The notes below the pieces were generated by a model, which worked only from the letters and a program-made list of their open reading frames with translations, ran no database searches and was not told the origin of the DNA. From contig JAYKKT010000076.1 in the NCBI GenBank assembly GCA_036023115.1, positions 1,612,001-1,676,000 on the forward strand: a DNA stretch of 64,000 nt, read 5' to 3'. Position numbers and translations under genes: made by a program. Below, piece after piece: positions 47,110 to 57,360 of this stretch. Every line of letters starts with the position of its first letter. The first letter of the stretch is position 1. This stretch comes from Brasenia schreberi (Eukaryota > Streptophyta > Magnoliopsida > Nymphaeales > Cabombaceae).

Positions 47110-47660
47110 AGGGTTTTGCTTAAGTTGGGTGCGTTGTCTTTCAATTCAAGCACTCTCACACACATTGAGCTTTCGCTCTTATTTGAAAGACCCAAGTAAG
47201 GGCCGACCTATACTATTTGGGTTTCATTTCATGTCGTGTGTGTAAGTCTTTCAATTCAAGCACTCTCACACACATTGAGCTTTCGCTCTTATTTGAAAGA
47301 CCCAAGTAAGGGCCGACCTATACTATTTGGGTTTCATTTCATGTCGTGTGTGTAAGTCTTTCAATTCAAGCACTCCCACACACATTGAGCCTTCGCTCTT
47401 ATTCCCAAGACCTTAGTAAAGGCCTTATTGCAGTTATATTTGGGTTTCATTTATGTTGTGTGCGTAGTACTTCAATTCAAGCACTCACACACATTGAGCT
47501 TTCGCTCTTACTCCCAAGACCTTAGTCAAGGCCATACTGCAATTTATATTTGGGTTTAATTTCATGTCGTGTGTGTAAGTCTTTCAATTCAAGCACGCAC
47601 CCACATTGAGCCTTCGCTCTTATTTGCAAGACCCGAGTAAGGGCTCATATACATACTCTA
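47110..47660 (+). repeat. Tandem U5 repeats in the copy A LTR
   Basis: Five units of roughly 100-120 bp, each with a run like 'gtctttcaattcaagcac', CACACATTGAG, a CGCTCTTA motif, 'agacc..agtaaggg' and TTTGGGTTTCATTT. Equivalent arrays are in the LTRs of B (55340-55870), C (59521-60050), F and G. This explains the long gene-free stretch. Confidence 0.85.
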
Positions 47661-48270
47661 TATACATATCTCCCTTCGGCACTCACTTTACAAGTCATTT
47701 CCCTTTGGTTATTTCTCTTCGGTTATTTCCCTTCGGTTATTTCCCTTCAGTATTGTCTTTACATTCGGGTTTTCCCTTTGGAGTAGCGTGAGTTTGCATT
47801 GCATCTATGCCATACCACGAGGTAGGATGCATATTGCATCAAAGCAAGCCCCGCTCGAATTCACCCATGTAGTGGAGTGTTAATAACACACAAACTAGGT
47901 GGCCCGAAAAGGGATAAAAGAAAAGACTTAGGCACGTGCAAATCCACGTGATCTAAAACATGCAATCGCATCTAAAAGACCCGAATTAGACACCTCGAAC
48001 CACTTCGTAGACTTCCTATCCCAAAAACTCGATTTTTGCAAAGCGTACAGACTGACCCTTGCGCATCGGTGCAAGAAAGTCTACGACGACAAGAGCTCAC
48101 TTGCTCATAGTCGCCACGATTAGAAGTCAGTGTTAAATATATCTTCGCTAGCTTAGGTAAGCTAGCTGGCACGCCCTGTTTGCATAAATAAGGCCTTAGA
48201 CACACGAGAGGATCCTCTCCGAGCCCAGAAAAGGTGAGAAGCAAGGGGATTTTCGCGCGTCTACAGCGAT

Positions 48271-48288
48271 TGGCACGCCCGGTGGGAC
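48271..48288 (+). other. Primer-binding site of copy A
   Basis: TGGCACGCCCGGTGGGAC, five bases after the LTR end at 48265. The leader to gag (48289-48405) carries no other feature. Its splice-acceptor-like end (TACTTAG in B and C) is changed to TACTTGG here. Confidence 0.82.
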
Positions 48289-48405
48289 GTGAGCCTTTCA
48301 AAAATCGAGTTTTAAATAGAAGTCTTGCAAAAATTTTGTAAAAGGTGTCATTTTAACTTATTTTCTTTGCTTGTACTTGGGACATTTTGAAAAAGCTTGA
48401 AAAGC

Positions 48406-51276
48406 ATGTCAAAATCCAATCCAAGTGAAGTGTCGAGCCAAGGCTCATGCGCATCAAGTTCTCACTCTAGGAGGATTTTCAAAAACAAAATAAAACTAGA
48501 TGAAATCGAGGACTTGAGAAGGGAGTTTGAGGCCAAAATCGATGCTCTCAGCCAAGAGGCTGAAGTAGGCGATTCATGTTCATCAAACGGTGAACAAAGG
48601 CCTAAAAAGAAATCTGAAAAACCTTGCAAGCACAAAGAGGCCTCCGTAATGGAAGGCAACCAATACCACGAGTCCTTCACACAAAAGGACCGTAAAGCCC
48701 TACAGCAGTTGCTGAAAGGGCAAAATAAAGAGAAAAGAAGCTACGCCCTGTCTGATTTCCTTCCTATGGATTACGAAACAGACAGTGACGATGAAATACC
48801 GAACTTCCATCGGTATGATGGCATGGGAGACCCTAGGTCTCACTTGCAGCTTTTCTCACGTCGAGCCCATAAGAAGAAAAAGGACTCGATGAAATGGGTG
48901 TATTGGTTCCCTTTATCCCTTAAAGGCACAGCTGCCAATTGGCTGGCTTCCTACGACTTAAGCCAATTCGCTACTTTTGAAGAGTTAGCGAACTGCTTCA
49001 TGCAAAGATTTGCACATAACGTGGAAGTCACGCCGACTCTGAATACCTTAAGGGATACAAAGCAAGGCATGAACGAAGACGTACATGCCTTCATTATAAG
49101 ATGGAGGTCACTTTTGGGCCAAGTGCGAGAGCACATATCCGAAGGATGCGCAGTAATGCTCATCCTGGATAACTTTAAAAGTGAGTTAAAAACCCTTCTC
49201 TCGCTCCATGAGATTTCAACTTTCCATAAGTTGATCAAAAAGGCCTCCCTTTTCGAAACCAACTTGCGAAAAGGGACATACGATCACTTGTGGAAAGGAA
49301 GTGCCGTTCCAAAAACCCGTTTGGAAAAGCCCATCGCATATGGGCTACCCACGATGGACAAAGGGGCAAAGCCCCATAAAATCGCCAATGTCCGGGTGGA
49401 TCCAAGCATGGCGGGCACTTCCAAAAATTTTGAAAAATTAGAAAATAAGAGGGAGCAAAATTTTCAAAAACCGGTTGAAAAACGGGAGTATACTCCGCTG
49501 GGGCAACCTGTGTCGGAGGTCCTAGACCTCCTACTTGCCCAGGGCATGATAGAACTCCCTGAAATCTCCGAAGGAGTCACCTCCAAAGGGGGGTATTTAA
49601 ACCGATTTTGTAAGTATCATCGGCTCAAAGGCCATGATACCAAACGCTGCTTCTCCCTCTTAAATAAAATTGAGAACTTGATAGCAGAAGGCTGGCTCCA
49701 GGTCACTGAGAAACCTGAGCCACCTCAAGCTATCTTCAAGGAACCCTTTCCCAAACACGCCAGTGGTAGTGGGAAAGGAAAGGAGGTACGTACCCTCACC
49801 ATTTCCAAGGAACTAGCGCAAAAACCAGAACCTGGTCGACCTACTTGTGCGCCCATTCTTGTATTATACAAGAAGCCCGCCCAAGTCGTCCTTCGGGGAC
49901 CACCAAAAGTGGAATCCCCGGTAAAACCAGTTTTGAAAATCCAAGGTTCTCCTCAGCTCATCCTTAGAGCCAAGCTTAGCGCGAACCCTAGGCTGGTCGT
50001 GGGGGAAGTCACTAGATCCGGGAGGATCTATCAACCCCCGCACCTTCAAGGTGCTCAAAAGGTGGTCAGTGTGCCTGGCCCCTCAAAAACATGTATCCCT
50101 AGTGTTCTGCCAAAAGCAGATAAGGACAAAGTCATCCTAAATCCTTATGACTTCGAAAACCACCTTTCAAAGATTCTTATTCACATGTCTATCCTAGAGC
50201 TTATAAAAACTTCGCCTAGGCATAGACTTGTATTAGAGAAAATTCTAGAAAGGGTCAAGGTTGATTCGAACATAAGTCTGGAATCCTTGTCTGCCCAAGT
50301 GGCTTTATTAGGAGCAAAATCGCCCATCACTTTCTCAGAAGATGATGTAGATAGACCCTACGAAACCCATAACCAGGCCCTGCATATAGAGGTGGTTCTA
50401 AACAACCACTCTCTGGACAGGTGCCTAGTCGATGGTGGAGGAGGGCTCAACATCCTTCCACTTCATGTGGCGTACAAAATCGGAGTCACCTTGACTTCAG
50501 TGAACCCAAGCCCCGTCGTTATCACTGGATACGATGGGAATGCGTCTAGACCTTTAGGATCCATCGAACTCCCAATGGAAACGGGAGGGATCGAACACAC
50601 AGGGGTGTTCCATGTCTTGGACATCCACCCCCATTACAACCTGTTGCTGGGAAGGCCCTGGATACACAGTTTGTGCGCTGTGCCATCCACCTTCCACAGG
50701 TGTGTCAAGATCCCTTTTAGGGACCAGGTCATAGTGATCCTAGGTGAGAGTCACCCACAGCTTCAGGGGATCATAAACTCCCCTTGTTTATCAAGCTCCC
50801 AGGCCCATGAGGCTAACCTGGGGCAAATTATGGTTGAGCCACCTCGGCTCGTGTTAAACAACCCTAGGAAGGTTGTATGTGTGAAGGGGCCACCCAAAGC
50901 AGGCCCCCTCCCGACTCTAATCCTTCTAGGAAAACCCAAGCGTTCCCTATTTCCAAAGCCCCTGGACAAGAGGCCATACGAGCATAATATGGATGATAGC
51001 ATGTTCCAGGACCACGATTTATATCAAACCTTTTCGAAAAACAAAAAGTCGTGGAACATATTATTGAACATGGGCTACACGCCCTACAAGAGTCTAGGGG
51101 CACAGAACCAGGGTCTCCTAGAGCCCATCCTTCCTAGGGCCAATCCAAGCCGATATGGGATCGGCTATACTCCCCGAATATCGTCGGAGCCACCCCCTGT
51201 GACCACCTGGTTCAAGGGTGCCCCGGAGCCTGCCTTAGAAGAGACCTACGATTTAGATCTCCTATTCCGAGTCTAA
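48406..51276 (+). CDS. gag-pro: Copy A Gag-protease polyprotein (956 aa, intact frame)
   Basis: Retrotransposon structural polyprotein: Gag would form the virus-like particle around the RNA, and the protease would cut the polyprotein. I choose ATG 48406 (MSKSNPSEVSSQGSC), aligned with all copies, over a TTG nine bases upstream. Seen: a charged helical segment at about residues 22-52; gag core at about 162-255 (WVYWFPLSLKG to ILDNFKSELK); a knuckle-like CKYHRLKGHDTKRC at about 401; an aspartic protease with DRCLVDGGGGLNILP at about 671 (the usual DTG/DSG is DGG) and LLLGRPWIHS at about 745; a G-patch-like NMGYTPYKSLGAQNQG at about 888. Pol follows in another frame after TAA. A candidate intron donor lies at 50744. 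The frame is intact, but pol is damaged, so this copy is at most a Gag donor. Confidence 0.9.
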   Translation: MSKSNPSEVSSQGSCASSSHSRRIFKNKIKLDEIEDLRREFEAKIDALSQEAEVGDSCSSNGEQRPKKKSEKPCKHKEASVMEGNQYHESFTQKDRKALQQLLKGQNKEKRSYALSDFLPMDYETDSDDEIPNFHRYDGMGDPRSHLQLFSRRAHKKKKDSMKWVYWFPLSLKGTAANWLASYDLSQFATFEELANCFMQRFAHNVEVTPTLNTLRDTKQGMNEDVHAFIIRWRSLLGQVREHISEGCAVMLILDNFKSELKTLLSLHEISTFHKLIKKASLFETNLRKGTYDHLWKGSAVPKTRLEKPIAYGLPTMDKGAKPHKIANVRVDPSMAGTSKNFEKLENKREQNFQKPVEKREYTPLGQPVSEVLDLLLAQGMIELPEISEGVTSKGGYLNRFCKYHRLKGHDTKRCFSLLNKIENLIAEGWLQVTEKPEPPQAIFKEPFPKHASGSGKGKEVRTLTISKELAQKPEPGRPTCAPILVLYKKPAQVVLRGPPKVESPVKPVLKIQGSPQLILRAKLSANPRLVVGEVTRSGRIYQPPHLQGAQKVVSVPGPSKTCIPSVLPKADKDKVILNPYDFENHLSKILIHMSILELIKTSPRHRLVLEKILERVKVDSNISLESLSAQVALLGAKSPITFSEDDVDRPYETHNQALHIEVVLNNHSLDRCLVDGGGGLNILPLHVAYKIGVTLTSVNPSPVVITGYDGNASRPLGSIELPMETGGIEHTGVFHVLDIHPHYNLLLGRPWIHSLCAVPSTFHRCVKIPFRDQVIVILGESHPQLQGIINSPCLSSSQAHEANLGQIMVEPPRLVLNNPRKVVCVKGPPKAGPLPTLILLGKPKRSLFPKPLDKRPYEHNMDDSMFQDHDLYQTFSKNKKSWNILLNMGYTPYKSLGAQNQGLLEPILPRANPSRYGIGYTPRISSEPPPVTTWFKGAPEPALEETYDLDLLFRV

Positions 51277-51299
51277 CCCGTAGTGTTTTCCCTTTGTAG
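50744..51299 (+). other. Candidate intron joining protease to RT in copy A
   Basis: Donor CTAG|GTGAGAGT; acceptor TTTTCCCTTTGTAG ending at 51299; CTAAC branch-like motif 22 bases before AG. Exon 1 ends after the first base of a GGT codon, and exon 2 adds GT then ATG, so Gag-protease and pol become one frame. Unspliced RNA would instead end at TAA 51274-51276, making Gag-protease with the G-patch-like tail. Ogre elements of the same lineage are known to carry an intron in this place. I infer the intron from sequence only. Confidence 0.6.
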
Positions 51300-53150
51300 G
51301 TATGACGGAAGATCCCTTTTCTGAAAATACAAAAACATTTGAAAAGCTTAAAATCAAAAAAATGGAAAAACAAGGAAAACCAAAAACAATAGAAAAACAA
51401 AAACTCGAAAAAAGAGTGCTTTATATAGTTCCCAAAGTTCTTGTTTTACAAAAACCCAAAAAAATCGAAAATTTGAAAAATACCAAAAAGATTTTGTACA
51501 TAGCTGCTCCTGGTAGGACTTTGGCAAAAGAAAAGGATTTCGAAAGAAACGTCGTCTGCATAGCCAAACCAAAAATTTCGAAATCACTTGAAAATCCAAG
51601 TACAAAACCAGGTCATTTTGAGAACCACGCATCAAATTCCCTTGGGTCTATAGCCCACGAGAATGATCAAAGCCCAGAAGTGGATCCCCTTGAGGAAGAT
51701 CCCACTTCTGAGCTCCCAGAATTTCATAGAATTCTCGATTTTGAAAGACCTTCCCAATCAGTAGGAGGAGATTTCATAGAGGTGAACCTAGGGGATGATT
51801 CCAATACAAAAACCATCAAAATATGCGCTTGCTTGCATGGAACTGAAAAGTTAGCATTCATTGCATTTCTACGAACCTATTTAGATGTGTTTGCATGGAC
51901 GTATGAGGACATGTCGGGCATAGATCCCAGCATTGTCGAGCATCGTCTTCCCTTAGATGTAGGTGTAAAACCCATAAAGCAGAAGCTTAGGAAAATACAC
52001 CCGAATGTACACACGCAAGTCAAAGAGGGTTTAGAAGATCTGTTAAAAGCCGGATTTATAAAACCCATTGCGTATTCTGATTGGTTATCAAATATCGTTG
52101 TAGTTCGAAAAACCAATGGGAAAATTCGAATATGCATCGATTTCAGAAACCTGAATAAAGCCACTCCAAAGGATAATTATCCTTTACCAAACATAGATTT
52201 GATAGTCGATAGTACTGCAAATCATGAAATGTTTTCGTTCATTGATGGCTATTCAGGCTATAATCAAATCAAACTAAGTCCACGAGATCAGGGTAAGACC
52301 GCCTTCACAACCCGATGGGGCACGTACTGCTATACAGTCATGCCCTTTGGTTTGAAAAATGCCGGCGCAACATACCAACGAGCCATGACCACGATCTTCC
52401 ATGATCAAATTCATGAGCTTGTAGAAGTGTATGTAGATGATCTCTTGGCAAAATCCAAAACCCGATGCACCCATATCTAATGTTTACAAAGTAAAGCGAA
52501 ACCCTCAAAAATGTGTGTTCGGGGTAGAATCAGGGAAGCTTCTAGGCTTTATGGTGAGCCAAAGGGGAATAGAAGTCGACCCCTCTAAGTGTCGAGCCAT
52601 CATAGACATGGCTCCACCCTCCAATCTCACCCAAATCCGTAGCCTCCAGGGTCGCTTACAATCCGTTCGCCGATTCATATCGAATCTGGCAACTAGATGC
52701 GAACCCTTCAACAAACTGTTGAGGAAGGGCACAAAATTCTTATGGGATGACGAATGCCAGAAGTCCTTCGAGAGACTGAAGGCATACTTGGTTAATCCCC
52801 CCGTTTTGAATCCTCCAAAGCAAGGAAAACCGCTTTTATTATACATCTACGTGCATACAAATGCTTTAGGAGCCCTATTGGCTCAATACGAGGATGACAC
52901 CCATAAGGAGTATGCCATCTACTATATTTCGAAAACTCTCTTGGCTTATGAACGAAATTATCAAGCCATGGAGAAGACGTGCTTGGCCCTCGTCTGGGCC
53001 TGCCAGAAGTTCAGACACTATTTCCTAGATCATGAGATCTGGATAGTGTCCAAACTTGATCCAATCAAGCACTTGTTCGAAAAACCCATTCTCACGGGTA
53101 GATTGGGCAAATGGCAACTCCTTCTAATGGAGTATGATCTGAAATACCAT
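51300..53150 (+). pseudogene. pol: Copy A pol: RT and RNase H, broken and truncated
   Basis: From ATG 51302 (MTEDPFSENTK) a lysine-rich linker is followed by RT: KAFIKPIAYSDW-like segment at residue 245 or so, GYSGYNQIKLS, PFGLKNAG and YVDDLLAKS at about 376. GAA has become TAA at 52478-52480, and 29 bp is missing just after, between two TTACAAA copies. The frame continues shifted (52437-53150) through LGFMVSQRGIEVD and the RNase H part (LLLYIYVHTNALG, YERNYQAMEKTCLALVWA) until copy B cuts it at 53150. One change in the RT core reads TTRWGTYC where other copies have TTPWGTYC. Confidence 0.9.
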
Positions 53151-56100
53151 TGTAAACACCCCGAAATCCCACGAATTTCTCAAAATCCATCTGGTTTTAT
53201 ACAAGCAGCCCCAAAGGGCCATTTTGAGTTTGGAAACCCAGGAGCCTTCCAAACAACCCTGTATATATGTTTTAAACTTTATCTTTTAAAAACATAGGAT
53301 ATAGCTTTTAAAAACCCTTTTTTAAAAAAAACACGTTTTGAAACCCCGAAGTGGCTTGACCCGATCAAGACAGGACCAGGAGAGCCAAGAAGAGCCCGGA
53401 ACCGGAGCACCTGTCAAGCCCGGCGCAGCAACTCTTGTATCTGATTCACACCCCAGGATCTCGAACGTCCAAGACCCTGTTCTTACCAAAATATCATTTA
53501 AAGTCATCTCCGGAGGGCAGAAACGGAGGCGGACGACCATGTTGGCGAAGACCCAACGCAGACGGAGTACTGATGCTGTTAGGCCTCGCACGAATCGTCC
53601 GTTTCGAACCCAGCTCGAAGGAGTCAGAGTTCAGTTTGGATGGGATCTGGACCATATATATCCAGATTCCAATCCAAACCCATACGTGGACTTGGATTTG
53701 GATTTGAATCCAGAGATCCAATCCAATATCCATATCCATGGCCCACATCACCTTCTCATAAATGGAGGTGGGGCCCACTTGAGTTTCACGTGGGATATTG
53801 GGTATGAGAGAGAGTGGGGTTGAAAAATATCAAGAGTGTTGTATTAAGCTTGACTTGTGTGTCAAGTTTGGGTTAATCATGTGGGTTAGCCTAATTGAGT
53901 GGGTTTATGCTTGTAATTAGCTAAAACCTAACCTAGGGCTGCACCAACATGGGGTGATCAAGGTCTATGGGCCATGCTAAGGGAGCTCCTTCACCTAAAC
54001 CTAACCCAAAATGCCTAAACCTAGCCAAAACCCCTAATCCACCCCTAATCTGAACCTAATCACCTAACCCACTTCCCTAATCCCGTCCTAATCCCAACCT
54101 AATCACCTAACCCACTTCCCTAATCCTTCCCTAAACCTAGATTAATTTCCCTAATCCTAGCCTAAACCTAGCCTAATCACCTAACCTAGCTCACTAAACC
54201 TCACCCTAAAACCCAACCACCTAACCTAGCCCTAAACCCCTAAACCACCCTTAGCCCACGATTTACCCAAACCCCTAGTTTTAAAATATCTGGCCCAACC
54301 CCTTCCAGCCCACCTTATCTATATACCACCCTACCTAAACCACCTAACCACTACCCACAGCCCAGCCCTAACCGACCTACCCATCCCCTATTTAAACCCC
54401 CCTCCTTGTGGGTGGGTTTTCCAAGTGGGAACCACTCTCTCACCCAGCCGGGCCCTCTCCTTCTCCCTTCTCTCACCCAGCCGGGACCACTCCCCACCTC
54501 CGCCTGCTCCATTTGCTCCACCAGCCACCACCTGCACCGCCACCTTCCCTCTTCCATCCACCACCACCATTTGCCCAGCCAGACGCCATCACCTCCACCC
54601 AACCGAACCAGCCGACAGCCACCTGCCCGCCACCTTCCCACTTCATCCGCCACCTCTCCCCATTTGGTAAGTACCCTGCACCTTACCTAGCCCCCTTCTC
54701 TACCACCTCTCCACTCTTAGCTACCCATCCTACCTTCATCTCAGCCCCTTTTCCACCACCATTTTAACCTAGCCGAACCTAGTATAACCCAAGCTGCCGG
54801 CCACTTCCTAGCCATCATCTCCCATTCGGCCCTCCCCTAGGTGTCCTATTCGGCTTTCCCACCAGCTCACCTTCTAGGTCCAGCTTCCCTAAACTCTCAA
54901 CTCCCCTAGTGACCCTAAGAACCCGCTCATTCAGCCCCTTTAAACCCCCTACTTTGAGGCGACATCTACTTGCCACCGGCCACCTTCGAGGCGCCTATCC
55001 CGCGCCCCACTTGCAGCCGGCCAGCACTTTTAATCACCTACCTTCGTGGAGCTCCCACTTGCAACCCAAAGCCAAGTCCACGCCCAAGCAAGACCTCTAC
55101 GGACCAGCTACTCGTAAGTGTCTAAACTCGGTCTTTAGTCGTACACTTGCTTGAGATTCAATTTGATACGGGGTTGTAATAACGGAGCGTAGTCTCCCCC
55201 CGCTTGTAATAACGTGGCTTGGCACAACCACACACGTGCACCCTCTTAGTCGTGCACGATTTTTAACACACACGGGCCTAATCAGCCCCTAATATATAAG
55301 TTTATATATATACTTTCATTTTCGAAGGGTTTTGTTTAAGTTGGGTGCGTAGTCTTTCAATTCAAGCGCACTCACACACATTGAGCTTTCGCTCTTAGTT
55401 GAAAGACCCAAGTAAGGGCCGACCTATACTATTTGGGTTTCATTTCTTGTCGTGTGAGTAAGTCTTTCAATTCAAGCACACTCACACACATTGAGCTTTC
55501 GCTCTTAGTTGAAAGACCCAAGTAAGGGCCGACCTATACTATTTGGGTTTAATTTCATGTCGTGTGAGTAAGTCTTTCAATTCAAGCACTTTCACACACA
55601 TTGAGCCTTCGCTCTTACTCCCAAGACCTTAGTAAAGGCCTTATTGCAGTTATATTTGGGTTTCATTCATGTCGTGTGTGTAGTACTTCAATTCAAGCAC
55701 TCTCACACACATTGAGCCTTCGCTCTTACTCCCAAGACCTTAGTCAAGGCCATACTGCAATTTATATTTGGGTTTAATTTTATGTCGTGTGTGTAAGTCT
55801 TTCAATTCAAGCACGCACCCACATTGAGCCTTCGCTCTTATTTGCAAGACCCGAGTAAGGGCTCATATACATAAGATATATACATATCTCCCTTCGGTTA
55901 TTTCCTTTCGGTTATTTCCCTTTGGTTATTTCCCTTCTGTTATTTCCCTTCAGTATTGTCTTTACATTTCGGGTTTTCCCTTTGGAGTAGCGTGAGTTTG
56001 CATTGCATCTACGCCATACCACGAGGTAGGACGCATATTGCATCGAAGCAAGCCCCGCTCGAATTCGCCCATGTAGTGGAGTGTTCATAACACACAAACT

Positions 56101-56467
56101 AGGTGGCCCGAAAAGGGATAAAAGAAAAGACTTAGGCACGTGCAAATCCACGTGATCTAAAATATGCAATCGCATCTTAAAGACCCGAAATAGACACCTC
56201 GAACCGCTTCGTGGACTTTCTCCCCAAAACTCGATTTTTGCAAAAGCGTACAGACTGACCCTTGCGCATCGGTGCAAGAAGGTCTGCGACGACAAGAGCT
56301 TACTTGCTCACAGTCGCCACGTTTAGAAGTCAGTGTTAAATATATCTTCGCTAGCTTAAGTAAGCTAGCTGGCACGCCCTATTTGTATACATAGGCCTTA
56401 GACACACGAGAAGATCCACTCCAAGCCCCGAAAGAGGCGAAGAGGCGGGGATTTTCGCGCGTCTACA
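53151..56467 (+). mobile_element. 5' LTR of copy B (3317 bp)
   Basis: Starts TGTAAACACC and ends CGCGTCTACA, the same length as the LTR of C though not identical in sequence. It has a U3 open frame of 161 codons (53338-53823), TATA at 54389, a donor-like TG|GTAAGTACC at 54667, TTGTAATAACG signals near 55175 and 55205, five tandem U5 units (55340-55870), four TTATTTCCCTT-type units (55895-55955), and the palindrome at 56350-56369. Confidence 0.93.
54389..54396 (+). promoter_or_regulatory. TATA box of the copy B LTR
   Basis: TATTTAAA followed by CCCCCCTCC and GGGTGGGTTTTCC, at the family promoter position. It is about 280 bp upstream of the donor-like motif. Confidence 0.62.
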
Positions 56468-56472
56468 GAGAT

Positions 56473-56490
56473 TGGCAGGCCCGGTGGGAC
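56473..56490 (+). other. Primer-binding site of copy B (one change)
   Basis: TGGCAGGCCCGGTGGGAC; the sixth base is G where A, C and F have C. The change may weaken tRNA priming. It lies five bases after the LTR end. Confidence 0.8.
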
Positions 56491-56611
56491 GTGAGCCTTT
56501 TCAGAAATCGAGTTTACTTGTAGAAAGTCTTGCGAAAATTTTGTAAAAAGGTGTCATTTTAACTTGTTTTCTTTGCTTGTACTTAGGAAATTTTGAAAAA
56601 GCTTGAAAAGC

Positions 56612-57360
56612 ATGTCAAAATCCAATCCAAGTGAAGTGTCAAGCCAAGGCTCATGCGCATCAAGTTCTCACTCTAGGAGGATTTTCAAAAACAAAATAAA
56701 ACTAGATGAAATCGAGGACTTGAGAAGGGAATTTGAGGCCAAAATCGATGCTCTCAGCCAAGAGGCTGAAGTAGGCGATTCATGTTCATCAAACGGTGAA
56801 CAAAGGCCTAAAAAGAAATCTGAAAAACCTCGCAAGCAAAAAGAGGCCTCCGTAATGGAAGGCAACCAATACCACAAGTCCTTCACACAAAAGGACCGTA
56901 AAGCCCTACAGCAGCTACTGAAAGGGCAGAATAAAGAGAAAAGAAGCTACGCCCTGTCTGATTTCCTTCCTATGGATTACGAAACAGACAGTGACGATGA
57001 AATACCGAACTTCCATCGGTATGATGGCATGGGAGACCCTAGGTCTCACTTGCAGCTTTTCTCGCGTTGAGCCCATAAGAAGAAAAAGGACTCGATGAAA
57101 TGGGTGTATTGGTTCCCTCTATCCCTTAAGGGCACAGCTGCCAAATGGCTGGCTTCCTACGACTTAAGCCAGTTCGCTACTTTTGAAGAGTTAGCGAACT
57201 GCTTCATGCAAAGATTTGCACACAACGTAGAAGTCACGCCAACCCTGAATACCTTAAGGGATACAAAGCAAGGCATGAACGAGGACGTGCAAGCCTTCAT
57301 TATAAGGTGGAGGTCGCTTTTAGGCCAAGTGCGAGAGCCTATATCCGAAGGGTGCGCAGT
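56612..57360 (+). pseudogene. gag: Copy B gag, N-terminal part
   Basis: ATG 56612 (MSKSNPSEVSSQGSC), nearly identical to A and C. One stop, TGA at 57068-57070, replaces CGA in the SRRAHKKKK segment. The frame then continues through the gag core (WVYWFPLSLKG, SYDLSQFATF) to SEGCAV, where copy C begins. The frame runs on into the LTR of C to 58027 as a chance chimera. Confidence 0.92.

Larger units (their letters stand above)
44835..48265 (+). mobile_element. 5' LTR of copy A (3431 bp)
   Basis: Starts TGTAAAACCCCG (one C lost relative to TGTAAACACCCC) and ends CGCGTCTACA. U3 has a perfect 9-bp GGATCTGGA / TCCAGATCC inverted repeat (45319-45345). TATA is at 46026, the donor-like CG|GTAAGTACC at 46245, TTGTAATAACG signals at about 46955 and 46990, five cacacattgag units (47110-47660), TTATTTCCCTTCGGT repeats (47695-47755), and the U5 palindrome at 48147-48166. 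Confidence 0.92.
44835..53150 (+). mobile_element. Copy A: Ty3/gypsy Tat element, left part, cut by copy B
   Basis: 5' LTR 44835-48265, primer-binding site, an intact gag-pro frame, the candidate intron and pol up to RNase H, where copy B inserted after 'gaaataccat'. The target duplicate of A should be the bases before 44835 (CTTAC). The integrase part, 3' UTR and 3' LTR of A should lie to the right of B, outside the window. RT has a stop and a 29-bp deletion. Confidence 0.88.
53151..57360 (+). mobile_element. Copy B: Tat element, LTR and gag start, cut by copy C
   Basis: Inserted in RNase H of A; the bases before it are ACCAT, the expected 5-bp target duplicate. It shows a full 5' LTR (53151-56467), a primer-binding site with one change, the leader and the first 250 gag codons or so. 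Copy C then interrupts it after GCAGT at 57360. The rest of B should reappear to the right of C. Confidence 0.9.

Noticed and set aside
55170..55215. tRNA or rRNA gene around the conserved TTGTAATAACG segments
   Set aside because: The pair of TTGTAATAACG repeats has no cloverleaf potential by eye. A polyadenylation-type signal in the LTR is more plausible.
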